Below are positions 27,289-36,671 of a stretch of DNA of 64,000 nt, piece after piece (positions within the stretch are counted from its first letter, which is position 1; the number at the start of each line of letters is the position of its first letter). A program made the translations under genes and the position numbers. The DNA comes from Prochlorococcus marinus str. MIT 0912 (GTDB lineage: Bacteria; Cyanobacteriota; Cyanobacteriia; PCC-6307; Cyanobiaceae). The notes beneath the pieces are model-generated. The model was not told where the DNA came from, searched no databases, and saw nothing but the letters and a program-made list of their open reading frames with translations. Where the stretch lies: contig NZ_CP114783.1 of NCBI RefSeq assembly GCF_027359595.1, positions 1,550,001-1,614,000 of the forward strand. Direction: 5' to 3'.

Positions 27289-29631
27289 TTAATTCATTCC
27301 TGTTCTAGCTATATCTAAGACATCAACCATTGAACGTATTTGATTGATAGTAATTTCTAATTGATTAACGCTTTCCAGTTCAATTCTAAGGTCTATGCAG
27401 GCAGGTTTACCATGAGATGTCTTGACTCTTGCATCGATTACGTTAATACCTCTATCAGAAAGTCTCATTAATATGTCTTTAAGTACTCCTACTCTATCAA
27501 TAACTTCAATTCTTAATTGAATAGGAAATTTCTCTTCTATGGCATGTTTATTGCTATTCCACTTGACTGATAGTCTTCTATTGTTAGGTACTGATTGTAC
27601 ATTGACACAATTAGTTCGATGTATCGTAATTCCATGATTACCCAGTGCAACTGTTCCAAGTATTAATTCTCCTGGTAAAGGGCTACAACATCTCCCTAGT
27701 CGATAGTCAAGTCCTTCTAAGCCAACTATTGGCGAATATTTTGCTTGAGATGTTTTTGATTTGTTTGAAGCTAGATTTGCTTGTGCCCCAATTTGGTTCG
27801 CTAGATCTATATCGCTTAATTCAGTCTCAGATGGTTGGTTTTGTATTTTTATCTCTTCTCTAAATCTATTGATTACTTGATGTAGGGTTAATGCCCCAAA
27901 TCCAAGTGCTGCTAATAAATCTTCCGTAGACTTGAGATTACACCTCTCAGCAACTTTTGTTATTGCTTCACTTTTCAGTAAATTATCAATTCCTTTCCGA
28001 CCAAATTCTTGTTCTAGTAGTTCCTTTCCTCTTGATATTGTTTCTTGACGATGACTTTTTTTATACCATTGTCTAATACGATTTCTAGCTGTGGGTGTGG
28101 CTACATAGTTTAACCAATCCAAGCTTGGATGAGAGCTCTTGTGAGTTAGGATCTCAACGAAATCTCCATTTTCAAGAGGTGTTGATAGCACACAAAGTCG
28201 ATCATTAATCCTAGCACCATTGCAATGATTTCCTACTTCAGAGTGAATTCGATAAGCAAAATCGATTGCTGTTGAACCATTTCTTAATCCCAAAACATCT
28301 CCTTTTGGAGTAAAAACAAATACTTCTTCATCAAATAAATCCTCTTTAATTGAGGCAAGGTAGTCATTATGATTATCAACCCCATCTTCTTGTTGCCATT
28401 CTACTAATTGGCGTAACCAATTAAATTTTTCTGAATCAGGATTAGCAGGAGATCCTCCTTCTTTATACTTCCAGTGAGCTGCAATTCCGAATTCTGAAAC
28501 CCTATGCATTTCTGGAGTCCTGATTTGCACTTCAATAGGCCTATGCCTGCCAATTACAGCAGTATGGAGTGACTGATAGCCATTTGGTTTTGGGAGACCT
28601 ATGTAGTCTTTAAACCGACCAGGGATTGGTCTGAATGTGTCATGGACAACAGCAAGAGCTCGATAACATGTCTCGACATCTGAGACAAGAATTCTTAGAG
28701 CAGCAACATCAAAAATCTCATGAAATTCTTTTTGTTGTCTTTGCATTTTGCTCCATATTCCATATAAATGTTTTGGCCTTCCACTAACTTCACATTGCCT
28801 AAGTCCTGCTGAGCTCAAGCGATCTATAAGTAATTGAACAGTTATATTTAATCTCTCTTCTCTTTCACTACGTTTACTAGCTATTTGTTGTTGAATTTCT
28901 CGGAAGGGATCTGGCTCTAAAAGTTTAAATGCGAGGTCTTCTAGTTCCCATTTAAAGCGTCCTATTCCTAAACGGTTTGCTAGAGGAGCATAAATTTCTC
29001 TAGTTTCCTTGGCTATTCGAGTTTGTTTCTCTTTATCTAAGTAACTAATAGTTCTCATATTGTGAAGCCTATCTGCAAGCTTCACAAGTACAACTCGAAT
29101 ATCACTAGCCATGGCTAGAAACATTTTACGTAGGTTTTCTGCTTGAGCTTCTGTTCGATTATTAAAATGGATTCCTCCTAATTTAGTCACACCTTCAACT
29201 AGATATCTAACTTCACTGCCAAAATACCCTTCCAGTTGTTCTGGTGTTATGTCTGTATCTTCGACGACGTCATGTAAAAAACCTGCTGCAATTACACTAG
29301 CGCTTGCACCTATCTCTCTTAGTAAGTCAGCTACTGCAACTGGATGTATTATATAAGGCTCACCACTTTTTCGATATTGCCCTTTGTGTAATTGAAATGC
29401 AAGATCAAAAGCGGAAACTAAAAGTGCTTCTGAATCTCTTGGGCAACTCAGTCCTATCCCGGGCGGAATATTTTTAATGCAATTTCTTAACCATTCTGGC
29501 AAAATAATTTCATAATCATCAATATGTTTGATCTGATGAGTTCTAAGTTGCGGCTGACCATCAAAAAATTCATCACAGACGATATGAGTCTGGTTTGAAT
29601 TGTGTACAGAGGTGACTTTAGGCATCAGCAC
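27289..29631 (-). CDS. spoT: bifunctional (p)ppGpp synthetase/hydrolase
   Basis: Makes and breaks the alarmone (p)ppGpp. The 780-residue Rel protein has an HD hydrolase domain with intact H120-D121 and E124-D125, a synthetase domain (PGRFKDYIGLPKPNGYQSLHT), a TGS domain (VFTPKGDVLGL), a conserved-cysteine region (GRCCSPLPG), and a C-terminal ACT domain. Both active sites look intact, as expected for the single cyanobacterial Rel. The start is GTG 29631 or ATG 29625. It is divergent from the ABC ATPase. Confidence 0.95.
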   Translation of the reverse strand: MLMPKVTSVHNSNQTHIVCDEFFDGQPQLRTHQIKHIDDYEIILPEWLRNCIKNIPPGIGLSCPRDSEALLVSAFDLAFQLHKGQYRKSGEPYIIHPVAVADLLREIGASASVIAAGFLHDVVEDTDITPEQLEGYFGSEVRYLVEGVTKLGGIHFNNRTEAQAENLRKMFLAMASDIRVVLVKLADRLHNMRTISYLDKEKQTRIAKETREIYAPLANRLGIGRFKWELEDLAFKLLEPDPFREIQQQIASKRSEREERLNITVQLLIDRLSSAGLRQCEVSGRPKHLYGIWSKMQRQQKEFHEIFDVAALRILVSDVETCYRALAVVHDTFRPIPGRFKDYIGLPKPNGYQSLHTAVIGRHRPIEVQIRTPEMHRVSEFGIAAHWKYKEGGSPANPDSEKFNWLRQLVEWQQEDGVDNHNDYLASIKEDLFDEEVFVFTPKGDVLGLRNGSTAIDFAYRIHSEVGNHCNGARINDRLCVLSTPLENGDFVEILTHKSSHPSLDWLNYVATPTARNRIRQWYKKSHRQETISRGKELLEQEFGRKGIDNLLKSEAITKVAERCNLKSTEDLLAALGFGALTLHQVINRFREEIKIQNQPSETELSDIDLANQIGAQANLASNKSKTSQAKYSPIVGLEGLDYRLGRCCSPLPGELILGTVALGNHGITIHRTNCVNVQSVPNNRRLSVKWNSNKHAIEEKFPIQLRIEVIDRVGVLKDILMRLSDRGINVIDARVKTSHGKPACIDLRIELESVNQLEITINQIRSMVDVLDIARTGMN

Positions 29632-29680
29632 CGAAGCTTAATTTATTTTATTCAAACTCAACATTTCTTGCTACCTTTTT

Positions 29681-31285
29681 ATGAATAATTCATCAAAAGA
29701 AGTTTTAAAGATAAATCAACTAAATGCTATTTATCCAAATACTACTACTTACGTGTTAAGAGGATTAAACTTGAATATGAATGCTGGCGATAGACTTGCA
29801 TTAGTGGGTAGTTCAGGATGTGGTAAAAGTACTGTTGCTAAGGCAGTAATGCAGCTTCTACCTAATGGATGCATTTGTGATGGTGAAATTGTTTTAAATG
29901 GACGAAATGTATTGGGCCTAGGTAAGGTTTCTTTGCAAAATATTCGAGGGAAAGAGGTTGGATTGATATTTCAAGATCCAATGTCACGTTTAAATCCTTT
30001 AATGACTGTTGGCGAACATTTGGTTGATACTTTTAAAGCTCATGATGATTCTGAACCAATTTATAAGTTAAAAAAAAAAGCAAAGAGATTATTAGAAAAA
30101 GTTGGAATAGATCCTTTAAGATTTAATTCTTTTCCACATGAATTCAGTGGAGGAATGCGACAACGTATAGCAATTGCTTTGGCAATTTGTTTAAGACCTC
30201 CTTTGATAATTGCTGATGAACCTACAACTAGTTTGGATACAATAGTTTCTGATCAAATCATGAGTGAATTGAGTTTACTTTGTGATGAGATTGGGACTGC
30301 TTTACTATTAATTAGTCATGATTTATCAATGGCATATAAATGGTGTAATAAAATTGCAATACTTGATTTTGGTCATATAGTCGAGTCTGGAAATATTAAA
30401 GAGATAGTTGCTAATCCCAAAACTAAGATTGCTCAGAAACTAGTTAACTCAGCTTCTATTTTAGAGGGTTCAGAAAGAGAAATAATTAATAAAAATACTG
30501 CATTATTGAATGTAAATAGATTACGTTGCTGGCATGATTTAGGCTTTTGGCCTTTCAAGTCTTCATGGTTAAAAGCTGTTAATGAAGTTACCTTTTCTCT
30601 ATATGAAGGTGAAACTCTTGGTGTCGTAGGCCCTTCAGGATGCGGTAAGAGCACTCTATGTAGAGCGTTGACTGGCTTATTGCCAATAAGAGGTGGAAGT
30701 GTTTTTTTCTTTGGAAAGGATATTTCAACTATCAATAGGAAATCGTTAAAACAATTACGTAAATATATTCAAATTATTTTTCAAGATCCTTCTGCATCTT
30801 TGAATCCTAAGATGTCAGTAATTGATTCAATTATAGATCCAATTCTTATCCATCAGTTGTTCAGTCGATCTAAAGCTATAGAAAAAGCTCGTAATCTTCT
30901 AAAACTAGTTGGTTTAACGCCCACAGCAATTTATGAAAAACGCTTTCCTTCTCAACTTTCAGGGGGACAACAGCAAAGAGTAGTTATTGCAAGAGCATTG
31001 GCACTTAGTCCCAAAATACTTATCTGTGATGAAAGTGTCAGTATGTTAGATGCAGAAATTCAAGCAGAAGTTTTGGAGTTACTACGCTCTTTGCAAGAAA
31101 AATTAAAACTGTCTATGTTGTTCATAACTCATGATTTATCTGTTGCGGCAGGCTTTTGTCATAGAGTATTAGTGTTTGATAAGGGTACAATTATCGAAGA
31201 GAATTCTGGTAAGAATTTGTTAAATCATCCTCAAAAATACCTAACAAAAAAGATGGTGAAGGCTAGTCCTAGACTTCCGAAATAA
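29681..31285 (+). CDS. ABC transporter, two fused ATPase domains (peptide/nickel importer type)
   Basis: A 534-residue protein with two complete ABC ATPase domains. The first has Walker A GSSGCGKST at 43-51, FQDPMSRLNPL, signature FSGGMRQR and Walker B LIIADEPTT. The second has GPSGCGKST at about 317-325, FQDPSASLNPK, signature LSGGQQQR and ILICDESVS. The QDPxxxLNP pattern is typical of Dpp/Opp ATPases, with DppD and DppF fused. No permease or binding-protein gene is nearby, so partners are unlinked. Its last 17 bases overlap the rluD-like gene on the other strand. Confidence 0.9.
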   Translation: MNNSSKEVLKINQLNAIYPNTTTYVLRGLNLNMNAGDRLALVGSSGCGKSTVAKAVMQLLPNGCICDGEIVLNGRNVLGLGKVSLQNIRGKEVGLIFQDPMSRLNPLMTVGEHLVDTFKAHDDSEPIYKLKKKAKRLLEKVGIDPLRFNSFPHEFSGGMRQRIAIALAICLRPPLIIADEPTTSLDTIVSDQIMSELSLLCDEIGTALLLISHDLSMAYKWCNKIAILDFGHIVESGNIKEIVANPKTKIAQKLVNSASILEGSEREIINKNTALLNVNRLRCWHDLGFWPFKSSWLKAVNEVTFSLYEGETLGVVGPSGCGKSTLCRALTGLLPIRGGSVFFFGKDISTINRKSLKQLRKYIQIIFQDPSASLNPKMSVIDSIIDPILIHQLFSRSKAIEKARNLLKLVGLTPTAIYEKRFPSQLSGGQQQRVVIARALALSPKILICDESVSMLDAEIQAEVLELLRSLQEKLKLSMLFITHDLSVAAGFCHRVLVFDKGTIIEENSGKNLLNHPQKYLTKKMVKASPRLPK

Positions 31286-32249
31286 TATTATTTTTAGGTT
31301 GTAATACTTTCAAAAGTCGTTCAAAATCTTTAGGTAATGGGGCTGTAAATTTCATTTTTTCTAATGTTATTGGGTGTATTAAACCCAATTCAACTGCATG
31401 CAAAGCTTGGCCACCAAGCTTAATAGGCAATTTTTTACACCTACTGTAAGTTTTGTCTCCAATAATAGGATGACCTATGTGAGCACTATGAACACGAATT
31501 TGATGCGTCCTACCTGTATCAAGTTTGAATTTAAGAAGAGAAAAATTTCCTAGATTTTTAATTAATTTCCAATGTGTACAAGCATATCTACCAGAGTCCT
31601 CATCAACCACAGCATATTTTTTTCTATCTTTTGGATGTCGACCAATACATCCGACAATCATACCTGCATTGTCTTTAATAGCTCCATGGACAACTGCAAT
31701 GTAATTTCTTGAAGCTACTCTTTTTTGTATTTGAATTTGTAGTTTAACTAAGGCTTCTTGAGTCTTCGCTACGACAATGCATCCAGTTGTGTCTTTATCT
31801 AAGCGATGAACTATTCCAGGCCTTAATTTACCTCCGATTCCTGGTAAGTCTGGGCAATGATTGATTAATCCATTTACTAAAGTTCCTGATTTATTTCCTG
31901 GTGCAGGATGAACTGCTATGCCTGCTGTTTTATTAATGACTATTAAATGATTATCTTCATACAAAATATCTAAATCAATTTCTTCTGGTTTTAAGTAAGG
32001 AAGAGGTTCAGGTGGTGGTACCCAAAGTTGAATTATATCTCCTGGCCTAACGGGGGTTTTTGCTTTTCCAGTTTTACCGTTCACTCTTGCAAACCCTGCT
32101 TCAATGAATTTCTGAATATGAGCCCTACTTTGTTCGGCTCGTTGACTTACCAACCATCTATCAAGTCGCATAGGTAAAGGTTTTTTATATTCACCCTCAA
32201 ATAATTCACCTGGGCCTTGCCCAAATTCATGTTTGATTTCGTTATGCAT
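31269..32249 (-). CDS. rluD: RluD-family 23S rRNA pseudouridine synthase
   Basis: Isomerises uridines in 23S rRNA. The 326-residue protein has an N-terminal S4 RNA-binding domain (MRLDRWLVSQ at about 27-36) and the catalytic motif HRLDKDTTG, with D151 the likely catalytic aspartate. TGRTHQIRVH follows further on. Assignment to RluD rather than RluC or another paralogue is a family-level guess. Its start shares one base with the rbgA stop, so the two are translationally coupled. Confidence 0.88.
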   Translation of the reverse strand: MHNEIKHEFGQGPGELFEGEYKKPLPMRLDRWLVSQRAEQSRAHIQKFIEAGFARVNGKTGKAKTPVRPGDIIQLWVPPPEPLPYLKPEEIDLDILYEDNHLIVINKTAGIAVHPAPGNKSGTLVNGLINHCPDLPGIGGKLRPGIVHRLDKDTTGCIVVAKTQEALVKLQIQIQKRVASRNYIAVVHGAIKDNAGMIVGCIGRHPKDRKKYAVVDEDSGRYACTHWKLIKNLGNFSLLKFKLDTGRTHQIRVHSAHIGHPIIGDKTYSRCKKLPIKLGGQALHAVELGLIHPITLEKMKFTAPLPKDFERLLKVLQPKNNIISEV

Positions 32250-33112
32250 TAGGGGACTTCAAGAGAGATATTGCCCAGTAAATTTTTGCGAAAATCATCC
32301 AGTAATCTTTGAGACATTCTTCGTGTATCTCCAGAAGTGTGACGTTCTGCTGCTGAAAGTAGCCATAAAGGTTTATCTTTAATGACTTCATTAACAAAGA
32401 TGCCATATCTATTTTGAAGACACATTGGTTTGATTCCCGCTTCTTGTGCGTTTTCTAATGTCTCAAGAAGTTTCATAAAGTTAATGGCTACTTGTTCAGT
32501 ATCGTATGCGGCTTGACCAATATCATCACAAATAGCTAATTTTAACGCGGCATTTTGATCTTCAAATCTTGGAGGAAGAACTCCAGGAGCATCTAATAGA
32601 TCCAGATCTTGTCCCAATCTTACCCATCTCAAACTTCTTGTGACCCCAGGTTTTCTTGAGCTAGATACAACTTTCTTTTTAACTAGTCTGTTAATGAGAG
32701 CGGATTTTCCAACATTTGGAAATCCAAGAGTGAGAACTCTAATTGCACGATTTTTCATGCCTCGGTCAAGACGTCTTTGATTTAACTCTTTCCCAGCACG
32801 AATAGCGGCGTGTTTTATTTGGAGAACACCTGTTCCAGCTTTTGCATCACACCACCATGGGATTTTTCCTTCTGACCTTAATTTTTTATCCCATGCTTGA
32901 TAGGCATCGACATTGATCATGTCTTTTCTATTAATAACTAATATTTGCTTCTTTCCTTTTAACCATTTTTGAAGATATGGATGCGACGTGGCGAGGGGGA
33001 TCCTTGCGTCTCGCACTTCAAAAACTAGATCCACTTTATTCAGGTGTTCCTTTAATTGTTTTTCTGCTTTAGCAATATGCCCTGGATACCATTGTATAAG
33101 CTGCTTGTTCAC
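32249..33112 (-). CDS. rbgA: ribosome biogenesis GTPase RbgA/YlqF
   Basis: A circularly permuted GTPase needed for late 50S assembly. In its 287 residues the G4 motif NRKD (61-64) comes before G1 GFPNVGKSALI (130-140) and G3 DAPG (about 174-177), the order expected for the YlqF group. The N-terminus QWYPGHIAKAEKQL is diagnostic. It forms an operon with the rluD-like gene, and a 480-base gap lies upstream. Confidence 0.95.
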   Translation of the reverse strand: MNKQLIQWYPGHIAKAEKQLKEHLNKVDLVFEVRDARIPLATSHPYLQKWLKGKKQILVINRKDMINVDAYQAWDKKLRSEGKIPWWCDAKAGTGVLQIKHAAIRAGKELNQRRLDRGMKNRAIRVLTLGFPNVGKSALINRLVKKKVVSSSRKPGVTRSLRWVRLGQDLDLLDAPGVLPPRFEDQNAALKLAICDDIGQAAYDTEQVAINFMKLLETLENAQEAGIKPMCLQNRYGIFVNEVIKDKPLWLLSAAERHTSGDTRRMSQRLLDDFRKNLLGNISLEVP

Positions 33113-33200
33113 GGAATTTGAAAAAGAATTTGGTGAAATTGATTAATTTAAAAATAATAAAAGTTTATTTTTGATTTATTTTGTAAGTGTAGTTTTGAAA

Positions 33201-33254
33201 ATTATTATTATCAACTTATCATCTGCAAAGATGAAATAAGTTGATAATAATAAT
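33201..33254. repeat. long hairpin (19-bp perfect arms plus inner stem)
   Basis: The arm at 33201-33219 is the exact reverse complement of 33236-33254. The inner bases add a 4-bp CATC/GATG stem (33220-33223 with 33230-33233), a two-base bulge and a six-base loop TGCAAA. No T-run follows directly on either side, so it does not look like a standard intrinsic terminator. Possible roles are an RNA stabiliser, part of a small RNA, or a transcription end site for rbgA antisense read-through. Confidence 0.85.
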
Positions 33255-33298
33255 AATTGAATTTTTCAGAATATCCCGATGGGAGTTGAATTTTGTTG

Positions 33299-33314
33299 AT
33301 CAATCTAGATTGAT
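33299..33314. repeat. 16-bp perfect palindrome
   Basis: ATCAATCTAGATTGAT reads the same on both strands. It lies about 280 bases upstream of pgk and about 190 bases upstream of rbgA. It could be a dimeric regulator site, though an A+T-rich palindrome of this size can arise by chance. Confidence 0.6.
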
Positions 33315-33593
33315 AGAATTACAATATTTAATAACTTGCCAATAAAAGAAATTTCTCAGAATTGGAGTTTAAATAAAATCGGATTTCTAGCCTTAGAATC
33401 TAACTTTATTTTTTCCAGTAATTGCAGGCATTTGAGGGGTGATTAATTATTTTAACCATAAACTTTGAACATTGAAAAAGTCGTTTTAGTGTCTTAAAGG
33501 TTTAGGTAGATTTTTTCTGTGTCTTAGCAATTACCCAATTGGTGCCTTTAAAGAGCTATGGTCACTCAGTTTACTTTCTGAATCTCATACATT

Positions 33594-34799
33594 ATGTCTA
33601 AGCGTTCCCTGTCAAGTCTCGGCGCTGAAGACTTATGCGGCAAACGTGTTTTAGTGAGAGTTGATTTTAATGTCCCGTTAGGCGATGAGGGGCAAATTAC
33701 TGATGACACAAGAATTCGTGCTGCTTTACCAACTATTAATGACCTTCTTGAAAAGAGTGCAAGAGTCATTCTTTCTGCTCATTTTGGAAGGCCAAAGGGA
33801 CAGGTTAATGAAACAATGCGTTTGACTGCTGTAGCTCAAAGACTCAGTGAATTACTAGGTAAAACAGTTACAAAAACTGAAAGTTGTGTAGGAGCTGAAG
33901 CCAAGGAAAAAGTTGATGCGATGTCCAATGGCGATGTTGTCCTTTTGGAAAATGTTCGATTTATTGCTGGTGAAGAAAAAAACGATACAGAATTTGCAAA
34001 GGAATTAGCTTCTTTGGCAGAAGTCTACGTTAATGATGCTTTTGGAGCGGCCCACCGCGCTCATGCCTCAACTGAGGGGGTTACAAAGTTCTTAAGTCCT
34101 TGTGTAGCTGGTTATTTAATGGAAAAAGAACTTAAGTACCTTCAAGGAGCTATAGATCAACCTGAAAAACCTTTAGCAGCAATAGTTGGAGGTTCAAAAG
34201 TAAGTAGTAAGATTGGTGTTTTAGAGTCTTTGATTGACAAATGCGACAAAATAATTGTTGGTGGAGGAATGATATTTACTTTTTACAAAGCTAGAGGATT
34301 ATCTGTTGGAAATAGTCTTGTCGAGGAAGATAAGCTTGAATTGGCAAGTGCCTTGGAGAAGAAAGCAAAAGATAAAGGAGTTGAGTTTCTTTTGCCAAGT
34401 GATGTTGTGTTGGCTGATGATTTTTCTGCTAATGCAAATAGTAAATCTTCAAAAGTAGATGCAATCAGCGAAGGTTGGATGGGATTGGATATCGGTTCAG
34501 AATCAGTTGAACTCTTTCAGGATGCTTTGAAAGATTGCAAAACTGTTATTTGGAATGGGCCTATGGGTGTCTTTGAATTTGAGAAATTTGCAAATGGCAC
34601 AAATGCAATAGCAAATACTTTGGCTGAATTGAGTGCTCAAGGATGTTGCACAATTATTGGAGGGGGAGATTCAGTGGCAGCAGTTGAGAAAGCAGGTTTA
34701 GCAAAAAACATGTCTCATATATCGACTGGGGGTGGTGCAAGTCTTGAACTTTTGGAAGGGAAAGTTCTTCCAGGAGTTTCTGCTCTAGATGATGTGTAA
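33594..34799 (+). CDS. pgk: phosphoglycerate kinase
   Basis: Interconverts 3-phosphoglycerate and 1,3-bisphosphoglycerate in the Calvin cycle and glycolysis. The 401-residue monomer has RVDFNVPL near residue 21, SAHFGRPKG, the nucleotide-binding [21 protein letters not shown] and the C-terminal [16 protein letters not shown] 33594 matches family N-termini. It is a single-gene unit followed by a clear terminator. Confidence 0.98.
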   Translation: MSKRSLSSLGAEDLCGKRVLVRVDFNVPLGDEGQITDDTRIRAALPTINDLLEKSARVILSAHFGRPKGQVNETMRLTAVAQRLSELLGKTVTKTESCVGAEAKEKVDAMSNGDVVLLENVRFIAGEEKNDTEFAKELASLAEVYVNDAFGAAHRAHASTEGVTKFLSPCVAGYLMEKELKYLQGAIDQPEKPLAAIVGGSKVSSKIGVLESLIDKCDKIIVGGGMIFTFYKARGLSVGNSLVEEDKLELASALEKKAKDKGVEFLLPSDVVLADDFSANANSKSSKVDAISEGWMGLDIGSESVELFQDALKDCKTVIWNGPMGVFEFEKFANGTNAIANTLAELSAQGCCTIIGGGDSVAAVEKAGLAKNMSHISTGGGASLELLEGKVLPGVSALDDV

Positions 34800-34822
34800 T
34801 AATTTCAATCTAATTTTTGATT

Positions 34823-34861
34823 AATAAAAGTAGGTTTTTATTAATCTACTTTTATTTTTTT
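34823..34861 (+). terminator. intrinsic terminator after pgk
   Basis: AATAAAAGTAG (34823-34833) pairs exactly with CTACTTTTATT (34846-34856) across a 12-base loop, and a run of T follows to 34861. The right arm overlaps the last codons of the convergent gene, so it may stop transcripts from both sides. Confidence 0.85.
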
Positions 34862-35557
34862 TGTGATTAAATAAATCCCTTGAGGATGAGTAATAATTGC
34901 TGAAATAGTTTGGGAACCAGGTTTTAAGGGTGCTTGAATAAATTTAAATAAACCACCTGATGTATTTGGCTTAATTCCAAATACTTCATTTGATATGTTC
35001 TTATTATCTTCGTTTTTAAGTACGATGATTCCACTGGCAGTTAAAGAATTGTCCAATGGTTTTTCAATAATTAAATTCATTTCATATTTTTCACCTGTAA
35101 GAACTTTGTCTGGAGATATGATTTTTATAATAAGAGGTGACTTCTGGCTGTTTAGAATTGATTCTTCATCAATAACTTCATATTCTTTTATTTTATTTTT
35201 GTAAGTATCTATTTTAACAGTCTGTTTTGTATATAGATTATAAATTTGATCATTAATTTCTCTTGTAGATATTATTTTTACATCTAGCAATGATTTATTT
35301 TGATCATTTTTTACTGGTTTGATTGACCATTTTGCATCTTTATATTTTTTTCGAAAGGTTAAATAATGCTTTTTAAATTGATTGAATGATTTTTGTAGAA
35401 ATAGCTCCTTAAGCAAATTATCCTTTCTCTGGTTAAGGCTTTCCTCCAATTGATTAATGAATAACTGATTATCTATATTTTTACTTGAAGCAGAATTGAT
35501 AATTAGGGGATATAGCGCTAAAAAAACTATTGATTTCGCTATTAGTGAATTTCGCAC
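34841..35557 (-). CDS. secreted or lumenal protein of unknown function
   Basis: A 238-residue protein with a clear signal peptide: basic start, hydrophobic core at about 8-20, and a likely cleavage near NSASSK. The middle (about 60-135) has an alternating pattern that recalls an NTF2-like or small alpha-beta domain. The C-terminal ~95 residues look like a beta-sandwich (ISPDKVLTGEKYEMNL). There are no catalytic or cofactor motifs and I do not recognise it. It is divergent from murG across 55 bases and is convergent with pgk. Confidence 0.75.
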   Translation of the reverse strand: MRNSLIAKSIVFLALYPLIINSASSKNIDNQLFINQLEESLNQRKDNLLKELFLQKSFNQFKKHYLTFRKKYKDAKWSIKPVKNDQNKSLLDVKIISTREINDQIYNLYTKQTVKIDTYKNKIKEYEVIDEESILNSQKSPLIIKIISPDKVLTGEKYEMNLIIEKPLDNSLTASGIIVLKNEDNKNISNEVFGIKPNTSGGLFKFIQAPLKPGSQTISAIITHPQGIYLITKKIKVD

Positions 35558-35612
35558 GCCTACCTTTTTTGCTTAATATAACTTACCCTCCAAGGATAAG
35601 GTTATTTAATTT

Positions 35613-36671
35613 ATGCCTCGCCTTTTAATTGCTGCAAGCGGAACGGGAGGGCATATTTATCCTGCGTTGTCTTTCGCTGACTCACTTTCAGATTCTTGGG
35701 AAATTGAGTGGTTAGGTGTGCCAAATAGGCTGGAAATTGAACTGGTTCCCAAAAAATATAATTTAACAAAGCTAAAAGTCGGTGGTTTACAAGGAAATAT
35801 TTTTAGAAAAACATTTTATTTGTGTAAATTACTCTTTGCTTCTATTCGAGTCTCTTTTTTATTACGTCAAAAAAAAATCAACGTTGTTTTTACTACCGGT
35901 GGGTATATATCTGCTCCTAGTATTCTCGGTGCGAAACTGACTGGTATCCCTATTCTGTTGCATGAATCTAATGCTATTCCAGGAAAAGTAACTAGGTTAT
36001 TGGGTAGATTTTGTGACCATGTTGCGTTAGGAATTCCATCAGCATCTGAGTATTTGCCAGGGTGTAAAACAAGTTTTACTGGAACACCTGTAAGATCAGA
36101 ATTTTTTTTAGATCAGTCTCTTCCATCTTGGGTACCTTTAGGTGAGGGGCTATTGATTGTAATTATGGGAGGTAGTCAAGGAGCAATTAAAATGAATGAG
36201 ATGGTCAGAAATATCTTGCCTTGGTTGCTTGATAAGGGTTGTAGAGTCATTCATCTGACCGGTAAAAATGATTGTTTTTATGAGAAATTAGAAAAAGTTG
36301 ATATTCACGCTAATTTTGTTATTAGACAATTTAGTAATGAAATATCGGCCTTGCTGCGAAATGCTGATCTTGCAATCAGTAGAGCAGGATCGGGAGCAAT
36401 TAGTGAATTAATGGTAACTAAGACCCCTTCAATTTTAATACCTTTTCCAGCTTCTGCCGATCAACATCAAGAACTCAATGCTGCTTATATGGCTAGATAT
36501 GGAGGGGCTGTAATAGTTAATCAACATGATTCTGAAAAAGATATTTTGAAAAACACTATATCTAATCTGATAGATTCTAATTCTCTCAGTGAAATGAAAT
36601 CAAATTTAGATAAGTATGATTGCCTAAAATCTGAAAATAATATATTTGAGATTATAAATTCGATTAGTTAA
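35613..36671 (+). CDS. murG: UDP-GlcNAc:lipid I transferase
   Basis: Adds GlcNAc to lipid I to make lipid II on the inner face of the cell membrane. The 352-residue GT-B glycosyltransferase has the N-terminal loop SGTGGHIYPAL at about 9-19, then HESNAIPGKVTRLL, the second glycine loop IMGGSQGA, and SRAGSGAISELM. Its 3' end overlaps the aminotransferase 3' end by 8 bases. Confidence 0.96.
   Translation: MPRLLIAASGTGGHIYPALSFADSLSDSWEIEWLGVPNRLEIELVPKKYNLTKLKVGGLQGNIFRKTFYLCKLLFASIRVSFLLRQKKINVVFTTGGYISAPSILGAKLTGIPILLHESNAIPGKVTRLLGRFCDHVALGIPSASEYLPGCKTSFTGTPVRSEFFLDQSLPSWVPLGEGLLIVIMGGSQGAIKMNEMVRNILPWLLDKGCRVIHLTGKNDCFYEKLEKVDIHANFVIRQFSNEISALLRNADLAISRAGSGAISELMVTKTPSILIPFPASADQHQELNAAYMARYGGAVIVNQHDSEKDILKNTISNLIDSNSLSEMKSNLDKYDCLKSENNIFEIINSIS

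Larger units (their letters stand above)
33113..33593. other. long non-coding gap between rbgA and pgk
   Basis: About 480 bases with no convincing ORF on either strand, unusual for this compact genome. It sits between divergent genes and must contain the rbgA and pgk promoters. It also contains a long imperfect hairpin (33201-33254) and a 16-bp palindrome (33299-33314), listed separately. It could encode a small RNA, but I recognise no known RNA family. Confidence 0.7.

Noticed and set aside
33201-33254. ATT/AAT trinucleotide runs as a microsatellite
   Set aside because: The runs are the two arms of one hairpin, not a tandem repeat.
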